From Roseococcus sp. SDR (GTDB lineage: Bacteria > Pseudomonadota > Alphaproteobacteria > Acetobacterales > Acetobacteraceae), in contig NZ_JAHRCU010000010.1 of assembly GCF_019083995.1 (NCBI RefSeq), positions 62,001-126,000 on the forward strand: DNA of 64,000 bases, in the 5' to 3' direction. Positions 18,133 through 26,710 of the stretch are shown one piece after another. Positions within the stretch are counted from its first letter, which is position 1; each line of letters begins with the position of its first letter. The notes under the pieces were generated by a model that was not told the origin of the DNA, did not search any database, and saw nothing but the letters and a program-made list of their open reading frames with translations. The position numbers were made by a program, and so were the translations under genes.

Positions 18133-19104
18133 ATGACCCGCATCACCCGCCGTTCCGCGCTGGCCCTGGCCGGCGCGGCGTCCTCCGCCCACGCGCAGAC
18201 CGGTGATTTCCCGAACAAGCCGCTGCGCATCATCGTGCCCTATACGCCGGGCGGGACGACGGACATCGCGACGCGCCTGGTGGCGGAGCCCTTGGCCCAG
18301 GCGCTGGGGCAGCCGGTGGTGGTGGAGAACCGGCCCGGGGCCAACAGCATCCTGGGCGTGGGGGTGGCGGCGGCCAGCCCGCCCGATGGCCATACCCTGG
18401 TGATGGTGCTGCCCGCCCATGCGGCCAATGCCACGCTGCAGGCCGGGCGCATGCCCTTCGACCCGCTGGCGCTGACGCCGGTCTCGCTGGTGGTCCAGGC
18501 GCCGCTGGTGCTGGCGGGCAGCCGGCATGTGCCGGCGCAGAACCTGCGCGAATACCTGGATTACGCCCGCGCCCGCCCGGGCCAGGTGAATTATGGATCG
18601 AGCGGCATCGGCGCCACGGCGCATCTGGCGATGGAGGATCTGCAGCTGCGCACCGGGCTGCGCATGGTGCATGTGCCCTATCGCGGCACGCAGCCCGCGC
18701 TGGCCGACCTCCTGGCCGGGCATATCGGGCTGATGTTCGACACCTATTCCACGCTGAAGCCGCAATTCGCGGCGGGGAATATCCGCCCGCTCGGCATCGC
18801 GACGGCCACGCGGCCGGATTTCGCGGCGGAACTGCCGACGATCATCGAGGGCGGCATCCCGGATTTCGTGGTGAGTTCCTGGTGCATGCTGCTCGCCCCC
18901 CCGCGCACGCCGCAGCCCATCCTGGACCGGCTCTCGGCCGAGGTGGGGCGCATCGTGCGTGAGCCCGCGATGACGCGGCGCCTGCAGGAGATCGGCTTCG
19001 TGGTGGAAGGGCGGAACTCGGCCGAGACCGGCGCCTTCCTGCGCGCCGAGGTGACGCGCTGGGCCGGCGTGATCCGCACGGCGAATGTGACGGTGGATGG
19101 GTGA
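18133..19104 (+). CDS. Bug/TctC-family tripartite tricarboxylate transporter receptor
   Basis: A periplasmic solute receptor of 323 residues. The start is ATG 18133 after GGAAGGAAG; the sequence opens with a twin-arginine-like leader (MTRITRRSALALAGAASSAHAQ). Typical Bug features follow: PNKPLRIIVPYTPGGTTDI, VVVENRPGANSILG, HVPYRGTQPALADLLAGH and the C-terminal LLAPPRTP. No TctA/TctB membrane genes are adjacent, which is common for this very expanded family. The ligand, usually a carboxylate, cannot be predicted. Confidence 0.92.
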   Translation: MTRITRRSALALAGAASSAHAQTGDFPNKPLRIIVPYTPGGTTDIATRLVAEPLAQALGQPVVVENRPGANSILGVGVAAASPPDGHTLVMVLPAHAANATLQAGRMPFDPLALTPVSLVVQAPLVLAGSRHVPAQNLREYLDYARARPGQVNYGSSGIGATAHLAMEDLQLRTGLRMVHVPYRGTQPALADLLAGHIGLMFDTYSTLKPQFAAGNIRPLGIATATRPDFAAELPTIIEGGIPDFVVSSWCMLLAPPRTPQPILDRLSAEVGRIVREPAMTRRLQEIGFVVEGRNSAETGAFLRAEVTRWAGVIRTANVTVDG

Positions 19105-19142
19105 GGGGCGGCGGGGCGTGATGGACGGCCGGCCCCGCGGCC

Positions 19143-19649
19143 TCATGCGCCGGGATGCAGGCCCTGCGCCTTCTCCCAGTCCGGCCGGAGGATCGCCATG
19201 ATGAGCTCGTCGCGGTGCAGGCCGCCGAAGAAGGCGCTGCCCCGCGCGATGCCCTCCGCCGCGAAGCCCACCGCCTCATAGGCGCGGCGGGCGCGGGGAT
19301 TTTCGGGAAAGACGCCGAGCCAGAGCCGATGCGCCGGCGTCTGTCGGAAGGCGGCCTCGACCACGCGGGCGAGCAGAAGGCGGCCCTGGCCCTGGCCGGG
19401 CGCCGCCACCGCGATGCGCTTGATGAGCGTGACGCGATCCTCCGAGGCCCAGTCGCGCAGGATGGCGAAGCCGATCGGCTCCCGCCCGGCCTCGCCGAGG
19501 AAATAGGCGTGCCGGCCATCGCGCAGCGCGGCCCGGTGACGGGCCTCGTCCCAGCGGCCAACCAGCGCGTCATAGCCCTCGCGCCGCTCGGTCGCCATGA
19601 CGAAGGGGAGGTCGGCCTCGGCGGCGCGGCGGAGGGTGAGCGCGGTCAT
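19143..19649 (-). CDS. GNAT family N-acetyltransferase
   Basis: A 168-residue acetyltransferase beginning at ATG 19649 (MTALTLRRAAEADLPFVMA). The acetyl-CoA site is RIAVAAPGQGQGRLLLARVV, followed by NPRARRAYEAVGF, the usual motif B. The substrate is unknown. It is convergent with the Bug receptor gene (38 bases apart) and divergent from the small transposase-like gene at 19754. Confidence 0.86.
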   Translation of the reverse strand: MTALTLRRAAEADLPFVMATERREGYDALVGRWDEARHRAALRDGRHAYFLGEAGREPIGFAILRDWASEDRVTLIKRIAVAAPGQGQGRLLLARVVEAAFRQTPAHRLWLGVFPENPRARRAYEAVGFAAEGIARGSAFFGGLHRDELIMAILRPDWEKAQGLHPGA

Positions 19650-19753
19650 GGCCCAGCATAGCCGCGGTGGTGCCCGGGCCGAAGCGGGGCCTGGCGTCGG
19701 AAGGCGGACGTAAATCCTTGCATTCCGCAGGGAACTAGGACTAAATTCCATAG

Positions 19754-20344
19754 ATGCGAAAGCGCGTCCCCTTCTCCGCCCTCTCAGACCGCCAGTGGGA
19801 CGCCCTGCGCCCCTATGTCCTGGCGCAAAAGGCCAGCAATGCCGGGCGCAAGATGGTGGACCTGCGCGAGCGCATGAACGCCATCCTCTTCCTGCTCTCG
19901 ACCGATGCCCCCTGGCGGGAACTCCCCGAACGCTACGGCCCCCCCGGCACCGTCTCGCGCCATTTCCGCCGGCTCAGCCATGGCGGGTTCTGGGAACACC
20001 TGCTGGAGGCGCTGCATGACCTCGGCCCGCGCCATCCGCTCCAGCAGCTCCGCCGCGTGATCTTCCGGGGCGCGCGACGGGCGGCGAAGCTCGTCGGATT
20101 GCGCATCATTGTGCTGGCGAGACGGTTGCAGCTTCTCGAAGCCCTGCCTGGGCCGCCCTGGCTGCTGCCCGATCCGGATTTGTCCAAAACCCTGGTCGAG
20201 CTCTTCAAACGCAAATTCGAAGATCCGGAACCCCGCCGCTTCCGGCGCTGGTGGCGCAAGATGGGCCGCACCTATATCCGGCTCTTCAGCGCCGCGACCG
20301 GCCGGCGCCACATCCCGCGCTCCGTCAGGCTCGCCATGCCGTGA
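19754..20344 (+). CDS. Protein with IS5-type transposase N-terminal domain but no DDE core
   Basis: A 196-residue protein. Residues about 9-85 match the N-terminal DNA-binding domain of IS5-group transposases (LSDRQWDALRPYV, DLRERMNAILFLLSTDAPWR, LPERYGPPGTVSRHFRRLS). After that, the usual DDE catalytic domain is replaced by a basic helical region ending ARRLQLLEALPGPPWLLPDP and KRKFEDPEPRRFRRWW, which I do not recognise. No terminal inverted repeats are seen at either side, and codon use matches the neighbours, so this is not a fresh insertion. It may be a domesticated DNA-binding protein or a long-decayed remnant. The gene is convergent with serA, with seven bases between. Confidence 0.7.
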   Translation: MRKRVPFSALSDRQWDALRPYVLAQKASNAGRKMVDLRERMNAILFLLSTDAPWRELPERYGPPGTVSRHFRRLSHGGFWEHLLEALHDLGPRHPLQQLRRVIFRGARRAAKLVGLRIIVLARRLQLLEALPGPPWLLPDPDLSKTLVELFKRKFEDPEPRRFRRWWRKMGRTYIRLFSAATGRRHIPRSVRLAMP

Positions 20345-20351
20345 GCTGGTT

Positions 20352-21596
20352 CTACTCGCGCTCGTAGAGCAGCCGCGCGCGGATGGTGTGCGGCAGGGCG
20401 CGGAGCTCGGCCAGGATCGCGTCGCTGTCGCGGGTCGCGCCGGCATCCACGACGACATAGCCGATCTCGCCATCGGTCTGCAGATACTGGCCCGCGATGT
20501 TCACGCCGCGCTTGGCAAAGACCTGGTTCACATTGCCCAGCACGCCCGGCGCATTGCGGTGCACATGCATGAAGCGCGTGCCGGTGGGGCGCGCGGGCAG
20601 TGCCACCTGCGGGAAGTTCACCGCGCCCTCGGTGCTGCCGGTGTCGGAATAATCGGCGAGCTTGCGCGCGACTTCCTCGCCGATGCGCGACTGCGCCTCC
20701 TCCGTGCTGCCGCCGATATGCGGCGAGAGGATCACATTCTCGATGCCCTGCAGCGGCGAGACGAAGGGGTCGCCATTGCGCTTGGGCTCCTCGGGGAAGA
20801 CGTCGAGCGCGGCACCGGCGAGATGGCCGGAGCGGAGAGCGGCGGCGAGGGCGTCCACATCCACCAGCGTTCCGCGGGCATTGTTGATGAGGAAGGCGCC
20901 GGCCTTCATCTTCGCGATCTGCTCGGCGCCCAGCATGTTCATGGTGGCCGGCGTCTCGGGCAAATGCAGGGTCACGATGTCGGACCAGTGCAGCAGCTCA
21001 TCGAGGCTGGCGCAGCGGCTGGCATTGCCATGCGGCAGCTTGGCCGCCGTGTCGAAATAGATGACGCGCATGCCAAACGCCTCGGCGAGGACCGAGAGCT
21101 GGCTGCCGATATTGCCATAGCCCACGATGCCGAGCGTGCGGCCGCGCACCTCGCGGTATCCGTCGGCCGACTTATCCCACTCGCCGCGATGCGCCGCGTT
21201 GGATTTCGGGAAGATGCCGCGCAGCAACATGACGATCTCACCCAGGGTGAGCTCGGCGACGGAGCGCGTGTTGCTGAAGGGCGCGTTGAAGACCGGGATG
21301 CCGCGCTGGCGCGCCGCGTCGAGGTCCACCTGGTTGGTGCCGATGCAGAAGCAGCCGATGCTCATCAGCCGGTCCGCGTTCGCCAGCACCTCCTCGGTGA
21401 TGGTGGTGCGGCTGCGGATGCCGAGCATATGGACGCCGCGCACGGCCTCCACCAGCGCCTGGCCTTCCAGCGCCTTCTTCTCGCGGCCCACATTCGTGTA
21501 GCCCTCCTGGCCGAGCAGCTCGACCGCGGTCTCGGAGATGTTTTCCAGCAGCAAGGCGCGGATGCGCTCCTTGGGCAGGGAGAGTTGGTCGCTCAT
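20352..21596 (-). CDS. serA: D-3-phosphoglycerate dehydrogenase
   Basis: Catalyses the first step of serine synthesis, oxidising 3-phosphoglycerate with NAD. The 414-residue protein follows the E. coli layout: substrate domain, NAD domain with TLGIVGYGNIGSQLSVLAE, catalytic arginine in INNARGTLVD, catalytic histidine in ILSPHIGGSTEEAQ, and a C-terminal ACT domain (GVLGNVNQVFAKRGVNIAGQ) that binds serine for feedback inhibition. The start at 21596 (MSDQLSLPKERIRAL) gives the normal length. It is transcribed leftward after the ureide hydrolase gene, 30 bases apart, so the two may share a transcript. Confidence 0.95.
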   Translation of the reverse strand: MSDQLSLPKERIRALLLENISETAVELLGQEGYTNVGREKKALEGQALVEAVRGVHMLGIRSRTTITEEVLANADRLMSIGCFCIGTNQVDLDAARQRGIPVFNAPFSNTRSVAELTLGEIVMLLRGIFPKSNAAHRGEWDKSADGYREVRGRTLGIVGYGNIGSQLSVLAEAFGMRVIYFDTAAKLPHGNASRCASLDELLHWSDIVTLHLPETPATMNMLGAEQIAKMKAGAFLINNARGTLVDVDALAAALRSGHLAGAALDVFPEEPKRNGDPFVSPLQGIENVILSPHIGGSTEEAQSRIGEEVARKLADYSDTGSTEGAVNFPQVALPARPTGTRFMHVHRNAPGVLGNVNQVFAKRGVNIAGQYLQTDGEIGYVVVDAGATRDSDAILAELRALPHTIRARLLYERE

Positions 21597-21626
21597 GGGG
21601 GCACCGCTGGTCAGGAAAGGCATGGG

Positions 21627-22907
21627 TCAGGAATTCGCGAGGTCGGTCAGAACCTGGGCGAGCACGCGCGCCCCGGCGGCGAGCTCGGAGGGCTCGGAGT
21701 ATTCGGAAGGATGGTGCGAGACGCCGCCGCGGCAGGGCACGAAGATCATGCCGGTGGGGCAGAGCGGGTGCATGAACTGCGCGTCGTGGAAGGCGCCGGA
21801 GGGCAGGCGGATGGCGCGCAGCCCCTGGGCGCGGGCGGCGGCCTCGACGGCATTCGGCACCATCGGATGGAAGACGGTGGGCGTCGCATGGAAGCGCTCG
21901 ATCACCTTCGCCGTGCAGAAGCGCATGGCGGATTGCACCACGCCCTCGATCGCATTGCCGCGCGGCTGGAGGATGCTGTTGTCCGGGTGGCGGAGATCGA
22001 TGGTGAAGCGCGCGGTCTGCGCCACCGAGTTGGAGGAGTTGGGCAGGATCTCGATGGAGGCGACGGTGAAGCGCAGCGTGTCCGTCGGATCATGCATCAG
22101 GGTGTTCAGCGCGTTGATGGCGCGGACCATGTCCTGCACGGCGTCGCGGCGCAGGCCCACGGGGGTGGTGCCGGCATGGTCGGACTTGCCGGTGATCTCG
22201 ACGAGGAACCAGCGGCTGCCCTGGATGCCGGTGACGATGCCGATATCGGCGTCCTGGCTTTCCAGCGTCGGCCCCTGCTCGATATGGGCTTCCACATAGG
22301 CGAAGGGGGCCGTGCCCTCGACGACGCCCAGCGGCCGGCGGGGGATGTCGGCTTCGCTCTTCAGATGCTCGGCCAGCGCCTGGCCGAAGGGGATGCCGTC
22401 CTTGTCCATGACGGCGTCCCAGGTCTCGGGCGGGCGATAACCGGCATAGGCCATGCTGCCCATGCAGCCCGGGGCGTAGCGGCCGCCTTCCTCGTTCGTC
22501 CAGGCGACGACCTCGATGGGGCGCTTCGTGCGCACACCCGCCTCGCGCAGGGCCTGCACGGCCTCGAGGCCGGCGATGACGCCCCAGATGCCGTCGAAGC
22601 GGCCGCCGGCCGGCTGGCTGTCCATGTGGCTGCCGGTCAGCACCGGGGCCAGCGTGGGGTCCGTGCCCTCATGGCGGAGGAAGAGGTTGCCGAGCTGGTC
22701 GATGCTGGCGGTGAGGCCCGCTTCCTCGGCCCAGCGGATCAGCAGGCGGCGGGACTTGCGGTCATTGTCGGTGAGGCAGGCGCGGTTCACGCCCCAATGC
22801 CCATCGGCGTCGCGGAAGCCGCCAAGCTCCCCCATCTCCATGAGGCGCTGCCATTGGCGTGCCTCGCTGACGGCGGCGACGAGGTTCGGGGCGACGGTAT
22901 CGGGCAT
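21627..22907 (-). CDS. Zn-dependent hydrolase of the allantoate amidohydrolase / N-carbamoyl-L-amino-acid hydrolase family
   Basis: A cytoplasmic M20-type metalloenzyme of 426 residues that splits ureido groups. Metal motifs are TGSHMDSQPAGGRFDG, the EE in AWTNEEGGRYAP and the histidine in YVEAHIEQGPTLE; GKSDHAGTTP and the C-terminal SGAFHDAQF and GVSHHPSEYS are diagnostic of this family. The start at 22907 (MPDTVAP) is preferred; ATG 22919 is an alternative and neither has a clear ribosome site. Lying next to uraH and puuD (divergent), a role in purine ureide breakdown is plausible, but N-carbamoyl amino acids from hydantoin degradation are equally possible. Confidence 0.88.
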   Translation of the reverse strand: MPDTVAPNLVAAVSEARQWQRLMEMGELGGFRDADGHWGVNRACLTDNDRKSRRLLIRWAEEAGLTASIDQLGNLFLRHEGTDPTLAPVLTGSHMDSQPAGGRFDGIWGVIAGLEAVQALREAGVRTKRPIEVVAWTNEEGGRYAPGCMGSMAYAGYRPPETWDAVMDKDGIPFGQALAEHLKSEADIPRRPLGVVEGTAPFAYVEAHIEQGPTLESQDADIGIVTGIQGSRWFLVEITGKSDHAGTTPVGLRRDAVQDMVRAINALNTLMHDPTDTLRFTVASIEILPNSSNSVAQTARFTIDLRHPDNSILQPRGNAIEGVVQSAMRFCTAKVIERFHATPTVFHPMVPNAVEAAARAQGLRAIRLPSGAFHDAQFMHPLCPTGMIFVPCRGGVSHHPSEYSEPSELAAGARVLAQVLTDLANS

Positions 22908-23024
22908 GGGGGAGCGCATTACGGCCCTGGGCCCGGGGGATCAAGCGCGGCCCTCTATGGTCTGGCATGCTGGGGGGCGGCCTCTCCCCTTGATCGCGGC
23001 GGGGCGGGGGGTCAGGCTTGCCCC

Positions 23025-23861
23025 ATGTGGACACGTCGTCTCGCGCTTGCCGCGCCGCTTCTCGCCGCACCCGCCCTCCTGCGCGCCCAGGCTGCTGGCC
23101 CGCGCTTCGAGCCGGTGCACCGCTTCACCACGCCGGCCGCCCGCCAGGGCGTCTGCGCGGATGAGGAGCATGTCTATGTCGTGGATGACCGGCTGATCGT
23201 GAAGTTCACGAAGTCGGGCTTCCGCGAGGTGGCGCGCTTCGAAAGCCCGCGCGAGGGGCCGATCATCCACATGAACAGCCTCTCCCTGCATGAGGGGCGG
23301 CTCTTGGCCGCGCATTCCAACTATCCGGAGGAGCCGATGCTCTCCTCCGTCGAGATCTTCGACGCGGCGACGCTGCGGCATGAGGGCAACCACTCCTTCG
23401 GGCTGATGCCGGGCAGCCTCACCACCTTCGAATGGCAGGGCGGGCACGCCTGGGCGGTCTGGGCCAATTACTCGCGCGTCTTCGGACGCAACCAGCGGCC
23501 CTATGGGCACACGCATTGGACGCATCTGACGCGCCTCGCCCCCGACATGCGGCAGACCGCCGGCTGGTCCTTCCCGGCGGATATCCTGACCCGGGCGGAG
23601 CCGATGAGCATCTCGGGTGCCTCCTGGGGGCCGGGGCTGCCCGGCCATCCCGGGCCGCTGCTCTGGTGCACGGGGCATGACCACAAGGAGGTCTATGCGC
23701 TGCGCCTGCCGCGCATGGGCTCGCGGCTGGAGCGCGTGGCGACCCTGCCGATCGAGGCGGAGGGCCAGGCCATCGCCTGGGACAGGGCGGAGCCGGACCT
23801 GCTCTGGATGATCATCCGCAGCCGGCGGGAGGTGGTCGCGATGCGGCTGCTGGCCGCATGA
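23025..23861 (+). CDS. Exported protein, probable beta-propeller fold, unknown function
   Basis: A 278-residue protein that starts at ATG 23025 with a signal peptide (MWTRRLALAAPLLAAPALLRAQ). The mature part has repeated strand-rich units such as EEHVYVVDDRLIVKFT, LLAAHSNYPEEPMLSSVEIFD and HDHKEVYALRLPRMGSRLE, which resemble blades of a propeller, but no named family is evident. It is divergent from the carbamoyl/allantoate-type hydrolase gene and 58 bases upstream of uraH, on the same strand as uraH and puuD. A link with purine breakdown is therefore possible but rests on position only. Confidence 0.75.
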   Translation: MWTRRLALAAPLLAAPALLRAQAAGPRFEPVHRFTTPAARQGVCADEEHVYVVDDRLIVKFTKSGFREVARFESPREGPIIHMNSLSLHEGRLLAAHSNYPEEPMLSSVEIFDAATLRHEGNHSFGLMPGSLTTFEWQGGHAWAVWANYSRVFGRNQRPYGHTHWTHLTRLAPDMRQTAGWSFPADILTRAEPMSISGASWGPGLPGHPGPLLWCTGHDHKEVYALRLPRMGSRLERVATLPIEAEGQAIAWDRAEPDLLWMIIRSRREVVAMRLLAA

Positions 23862-23919
23862 ATCCTTGCCAGGGGATGCGCCGCCGGGCAGTTTTTGCAG
23901 CGCAACACGAGGTGAGCCG

Positions 23920-24270
23920 ATGAGCCGTCTTTCCACCCATGTCCTCGACACCGCCCATGGACGGCCCGGCGCGGGCATGCGCTTCGCCCTCTACAAGCTG
24001 GAGGGCGAGAGCCGCGTGAAGATGGCCGAAGGTGTCACCACCGCCGATGGCCGGGCGCCCGGCGAGCTTCTGCCGGAAGCGACCTACCAGCCCGGGCGCT
24101 ACCAGCTGGTCTATCAGGTGGCCGCCTATTTCCGGGCGCAGGGCGTGACCCTGCCGGAGCCACCCTTCCTGGATGAGGTGACGCTCTCCTTCGGCCTGGC
24201 GAATGACGCGCATTACCATGTGCCGCTGCTGGTCTCGCCCTTCGGCTACACCAGCTACCGGGGCAGCTGA
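23920..24270 (+). CDS. uraH: 5-hydroxyisourate hydrolase
   Basis: Hydrolyses 5-hydroxyisourate, the product of urate oxidation, to OHCU. The 116-residue transthyretin-like protein starts at ATG 23920 after ACGAGGTGA. It has the N-terminal signature LSTHVLDTAHGRPGAGM, an internal YQLVYQVAAYF segment and the C-terminal Y-R-G-S tetrad that marks true HIU hydrolases and is absent from transthyretin. The stop codon overlaps the puuD start (TGATG), so the two are translationally coupled. Together they form the urate-to-OHCU part of purine breakdown. No OHCU decarboxylase gene was found nearby. Confidence 0.95.
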   Translation: MSRLSTHVLDTAHGRPGAGMRFALYKLEGESRVKMAEGVTTADGRAPGELLPEATYQPGRYQLVYQVAAYFRAQGVTLPEPPFLDEVTLSFGLANDAHYHVPLLVSPFGYTSYRGS

Positions 24271-25457
24271 TGGAGATCGATGCCGCCTATGTGATGGAAT
24301 GGGCCAACCTGCTGCTGCGTTGGCTGCACATCATCACCGGCATCGCCTGGATCGGGGCGAGCTTCTATTTCATCTCCTTGGACATGAGCCTGGAGCCGCC
24401 GAAGGACGGCAACCCGCTGGTGCGGGGCGAGCAATGGTCGCTGCATGGCGGCGGCTTCTACTACAAGCGGAAATACAAGGGCGCGCCCGAGGCGATGCCC
24501 ACGACGCTGCACTGGTTCAAGTGGGAGGCCTATTGGACCTGGCTCTCCGGCTTTTCGCTCTTCATGCTGATCTATTGGGGGCAGGCGAGCACCTATCTGA
24601 TTGATCCCGCCGTGCTGGACATGGCCCCCTGGGTCGCGATCCTGGTCTCGGCGCTGATGATCGTGGTGGGCTGGGTCGGCTACGACATGCTGTGCAAGCG
24701 CATGGCCGATGAGCGGAAGCTGCTGCTGGCGGGCTCGGGCCTGCTGGTGGTGCTGGTGCTCATCGCCACGCACATCTTCTCGGGGCGCGGGGCCTTCCTG
24801 CTGATCGGCGCCATCACCGGCACCATCATGGTGGCCAATGTCGCGATGGTGATCATCCCCGGCCAGAAGAAGATGGTGCGCTCCATCGAGGCGGGCGAGG
24901 CGCCGGACCCGATCCATGGCCAGCGCGGCCTGCAGCGCAGCGTGCACAACACCTATCTGACGCTGCCGGTGCTGCTGCTGATGATCAGCCCGCATTACCC
25001 GATGCTGTATCAGCACAAATTCAACTGGCTGGTGCTGATCCTGATCGCGGTGGCGGGTGCGCTGATCCGGCAATTCTTCGTGCTGCGGCATACGGGGCGC
25101 AGCAACTGGGCGCTGCCGGCAGGCGGCGTGGTGGCGCTCGGCCTGCTGGCGCTGCTGGTGGCCCCGCGGCCCGATCCGCGCTTCGCGGGCGTCGAACTTC
25201 CCGCCTTCGAGGAGGTGCAGACGATCGTGGCGAGCCGCTGCGCCGCCTGCCACGCGGCGCGGCCGAGCTTCGAGGGGGTGGCGGCCGCACCCAAGGGCGT
25301 GCTGCTGGACAGCCCGGCGCAGATCCGCCGCTGGGCGGCCGCGATGCGTCAGCAGGTGCAGACCGAGGCCATGCCGCCCGGCAATGTCACGGACATCACC
25401 GATGAGGAGCGCGGCAAGATCATCGCCTGGGTTGCCGCGGGGGCACCCGCACGGTGA
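24270..25457 (+). CDS. puuD: Urate hydroxylase PuuD with C-terminal cytochrome c domain
   Basis: An inner-membrane urate oxidase that passes electrons to a fused cytochrome c. The 395-residue protein has about eight transmembrane segments (first: WANLLLRWLHIITGIAWIGASFYF) with conserved membrane histidines, followed by a periplasmic domain containing the haem site CAACH (residues 324-328) and a likely axial methionine in EAMPPGN. This is the known PuuD architecture in alphaproteobacteria that lack soluble uricase. The start overlaps the uraH stop by one base. With uraH it converts urate to OHCU without producing peroxide. Confidence 0.95.
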   Translation: MEIDAAYVMEWANLLLRWLHIITGIAWIGASFYFISLDMSLEPPKDGNPLVRGEQWSLHGGGFYYKRKYKGAPEAMPTTLHWFKWEAYWTWLSGFSLFMLIYWGQASTYLIDPAVLDMAPWVAILVSALMIVVGWVGYDMLCKRMADERKLLLAGSGLLVVLVLIATHIFSGRGAFLLIGAITGTIMVANVAMVIIPGQKKMVRSIEAGEAPDPIHGQRGLQRSVHNTYLTLPVLLLMISPHYPMLYQHKFNWLVLILIAVAGALIRQFFVLRHTGRSNWALPAGGVVALGLLALLVAPRPDPRFAGVELPAFEEVQTIVASRCAACHAARPSFEGVAAAPKGVLLDSPAQIRRWAAAMRQQVQTEAMPPGNVTDITDEERGKIIAWVAAGAPAR

Positions 25458-25471
25458 ATGCTTGGGCGCCC

Positions 25472-25487
25472 GCGCGCCGAGGCGCGC
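25472..25487. terminator. Hairpin between convergent puuD and DUF1501 genes
   Basis: GCGCGCC-GA-GGCGCGC is a perfect 7-bp stem in the 36-base spacer between two stop codons of converging genes. The position suits a bidirectional terminator, but there are no flanking T or A tracts. Confidence 0.4.
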
Positions 25488-25493
25488 CCGGGG

Positions 25494-26684
25494 TCAGGCC
25501 TCGGCGCGCAGCAGGCCGGTGAGCGGCGGAGCGTCGTCGCTCTCCGGGAAGGCGCGGGCCAGGGCGGCGGGGCCGAGGCCCAGATGCTGGGCGAGCAGCC
25601 CCTTGGCGATGCGCCGCTGATCCAGCGTCGGCATCAGGTCCCGGTTCTCGAAGAGGCGGCCGGGGCCGAGGCCGGGCCAATCGGCGATGACGCGGCCGCC
25701 GCGCACGGCCCCGCCGATGACGAAGGCGGCGCCGGCGGTGCCGTGGTCCGTGCCGCCCGTGCCGTTGACGCGGGCGGTCCGGCCGAACTCGGTCAGCACC
25801 AGCACCGCCGTTTCGGCCCAGGCGGGGCCGAGATTCTCCTTCAGCGCGGCCATGCCGGCATCGAGCGCGCCCAGCGGGCCGGGCAGGCGCGCGGCCTGGG
25901 CCGCATGCGTGTCCCACCCGCCCAGTTCGAGGGCGGCGACGCGCGGCCCGCGCGCCGCCGCGAGCAGCCGCCCGGCCGCGCCGGCCAGCGTCACGAAGGG
26001 CTGCATGCCAGGCGGCGGCGGCTCCTGGCCGGCCAGCACCGCGGCGGTGAAGCCCCGGGACCGCAGACCCTCGGCGAAGGCGGGGCCCAGCATCGGGTCG
26101 GCCGCGTGCCATTGGGCGAGCCGCGCCAGGACATCGGGCTCAGGCACCTGTTGGCCGGGCGGGGCGTAGCTGCCGACGCGCACCTCCCCGCGCAGGATGA
26201 GCGGCAGTTGCAGACCCAGGGCGAGGCCCCGGCGCGCGCCTTGCGCGGCCTCGGGCTCGGCGGCAAGGGCGCGGTTCAGCCAGCCATCGGGCAGCCGCCG
26301 CGTGGCGCCCATCTCCATGAAGTCCTGGGCGATGAAGTGGCTGCGGTTGCGCCAGGGGCCGGCCACCGCATGCAGCAGGAGCGCCTGATCCTGCCGGTAG
26401 AGCGCATGCAGGTGCGGCAGGGCCGGATGCAGCCCGTAATGCCCGCCGAGGTCGAGCACGCCGCCCTCCTGCCCTGGCTCGGGCAGGGCCAGGGGGCCGC
26501 GCAGCGCGGCGAGCTCGGGGTCGCCATAGGGCTGCACGGCGGCGAGACCGTCCAGCGCGCCGCGCAGCAGCACGACGACGAGGCGGCGCTCGCCCAGCGG
26601 CCCGGCGGCGACCGCCATGCGCGAGCGGCCCAGGGCGACGGCGCCGGCGAGGCCCAGCAGGAAGGAGCGGCGTTGCAGGATCAT
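25494..26684 (-). CDS. DUF1501 family protein, Tat-exported
   Basis: A 396-residue protein of the DUF1501 family, related to sulfatase/alkaline-phosphatase-fold proteins and always paired with DUF1800. It starts at ATG 26684 and opens with a twin-arginine-type leader, MILQRRSFLLGLAGAVALG. Characteristic segments are LVVVLLRGALDGLAAVQPYGDP, HYGLHPALPHL, GWDTHAAQAARL and TEFGRTARVNGTGGTDHG. The biochemical role of the family is not established. The start overlaps the stop of a nine-codon mini-ORF, itself chained to another mini-ORF and to the DUF1800 stop, which gives a relay of coupled translation. Confidence 0.9.
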   Translation of the reverse strand: MILQRRSFLLGLAGAVALGRSRMAVAAGPLGERRLVVVLLRGALDGLAAVQPYGDPELAALRGPLALPEPGQEGGVLDLGGHYGLHPALPHLHALYRQDQALLLHAVAGPWRNRSHFIAQDFMEMGATRRLPDGWLNRALAAEPEAAQGARRGLALGLQLPLILRGEVRVGSYAPPGQQVPEPDVLARLAQWHAADPMLGPAFAEGLRSRGFTAAVLAGQEPPPPGMQPFVTLAGAAGRLLAAARGPRVAALELGGWDTHAAQAARLPGPLGALDAGMAALKENLGPAWAETAVLVLTEFGRTARVNGTGGTDHGTAGAAFVIGGAVRGGRVIADWPGLGPGRLFENRDLMPTLDQRRIAKGLLAQHLGLGPAALARAFPESDDAPPLTGLLRAEA

Positions 26685-26710
26685 CGGCGTTGCGCCTGGT
26701 CTTTTCTCAT
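26681..26710 (-). CDS. Mini-ORF 2 (MRKDQAQRR), chained by ATGA overlaps
   Basis: Nine codons read MRKDQAQRR and stop in a TGA that overlaps the DUF1501 start codon. Its ATG overlaps the stop of mini-ORF 1. It has no ribosome site of its own, so if translated it would be by re-initiation. It may only serve to carry ribosomes to DUF1501. Confidence 0.4.
   Translation of the reverse strand: MRKDQAQRR

Noticed and set aside
17939-20344. Genomic island inserted at tRNA-Gln, given the transposase-like gene nearby
   Set aside because: No integrase, no duplicated tRNA end and no change in base or codon use between 18 and 20 kb were seen.
20109-23861. Very long open frames on the strand opposite to real genes (for example 20109-23861, 30620-34609, 708-2630, 4154-5893)
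   Set aside because: They are antisense to clearly recognisable genes, have His/Ala/Arg/Gly-rich low-information sequence, and arise from the scarcity of stop codons in very GC-rich DNA. Only the 3' part of 20109-23861, from 23025, is a real gene.
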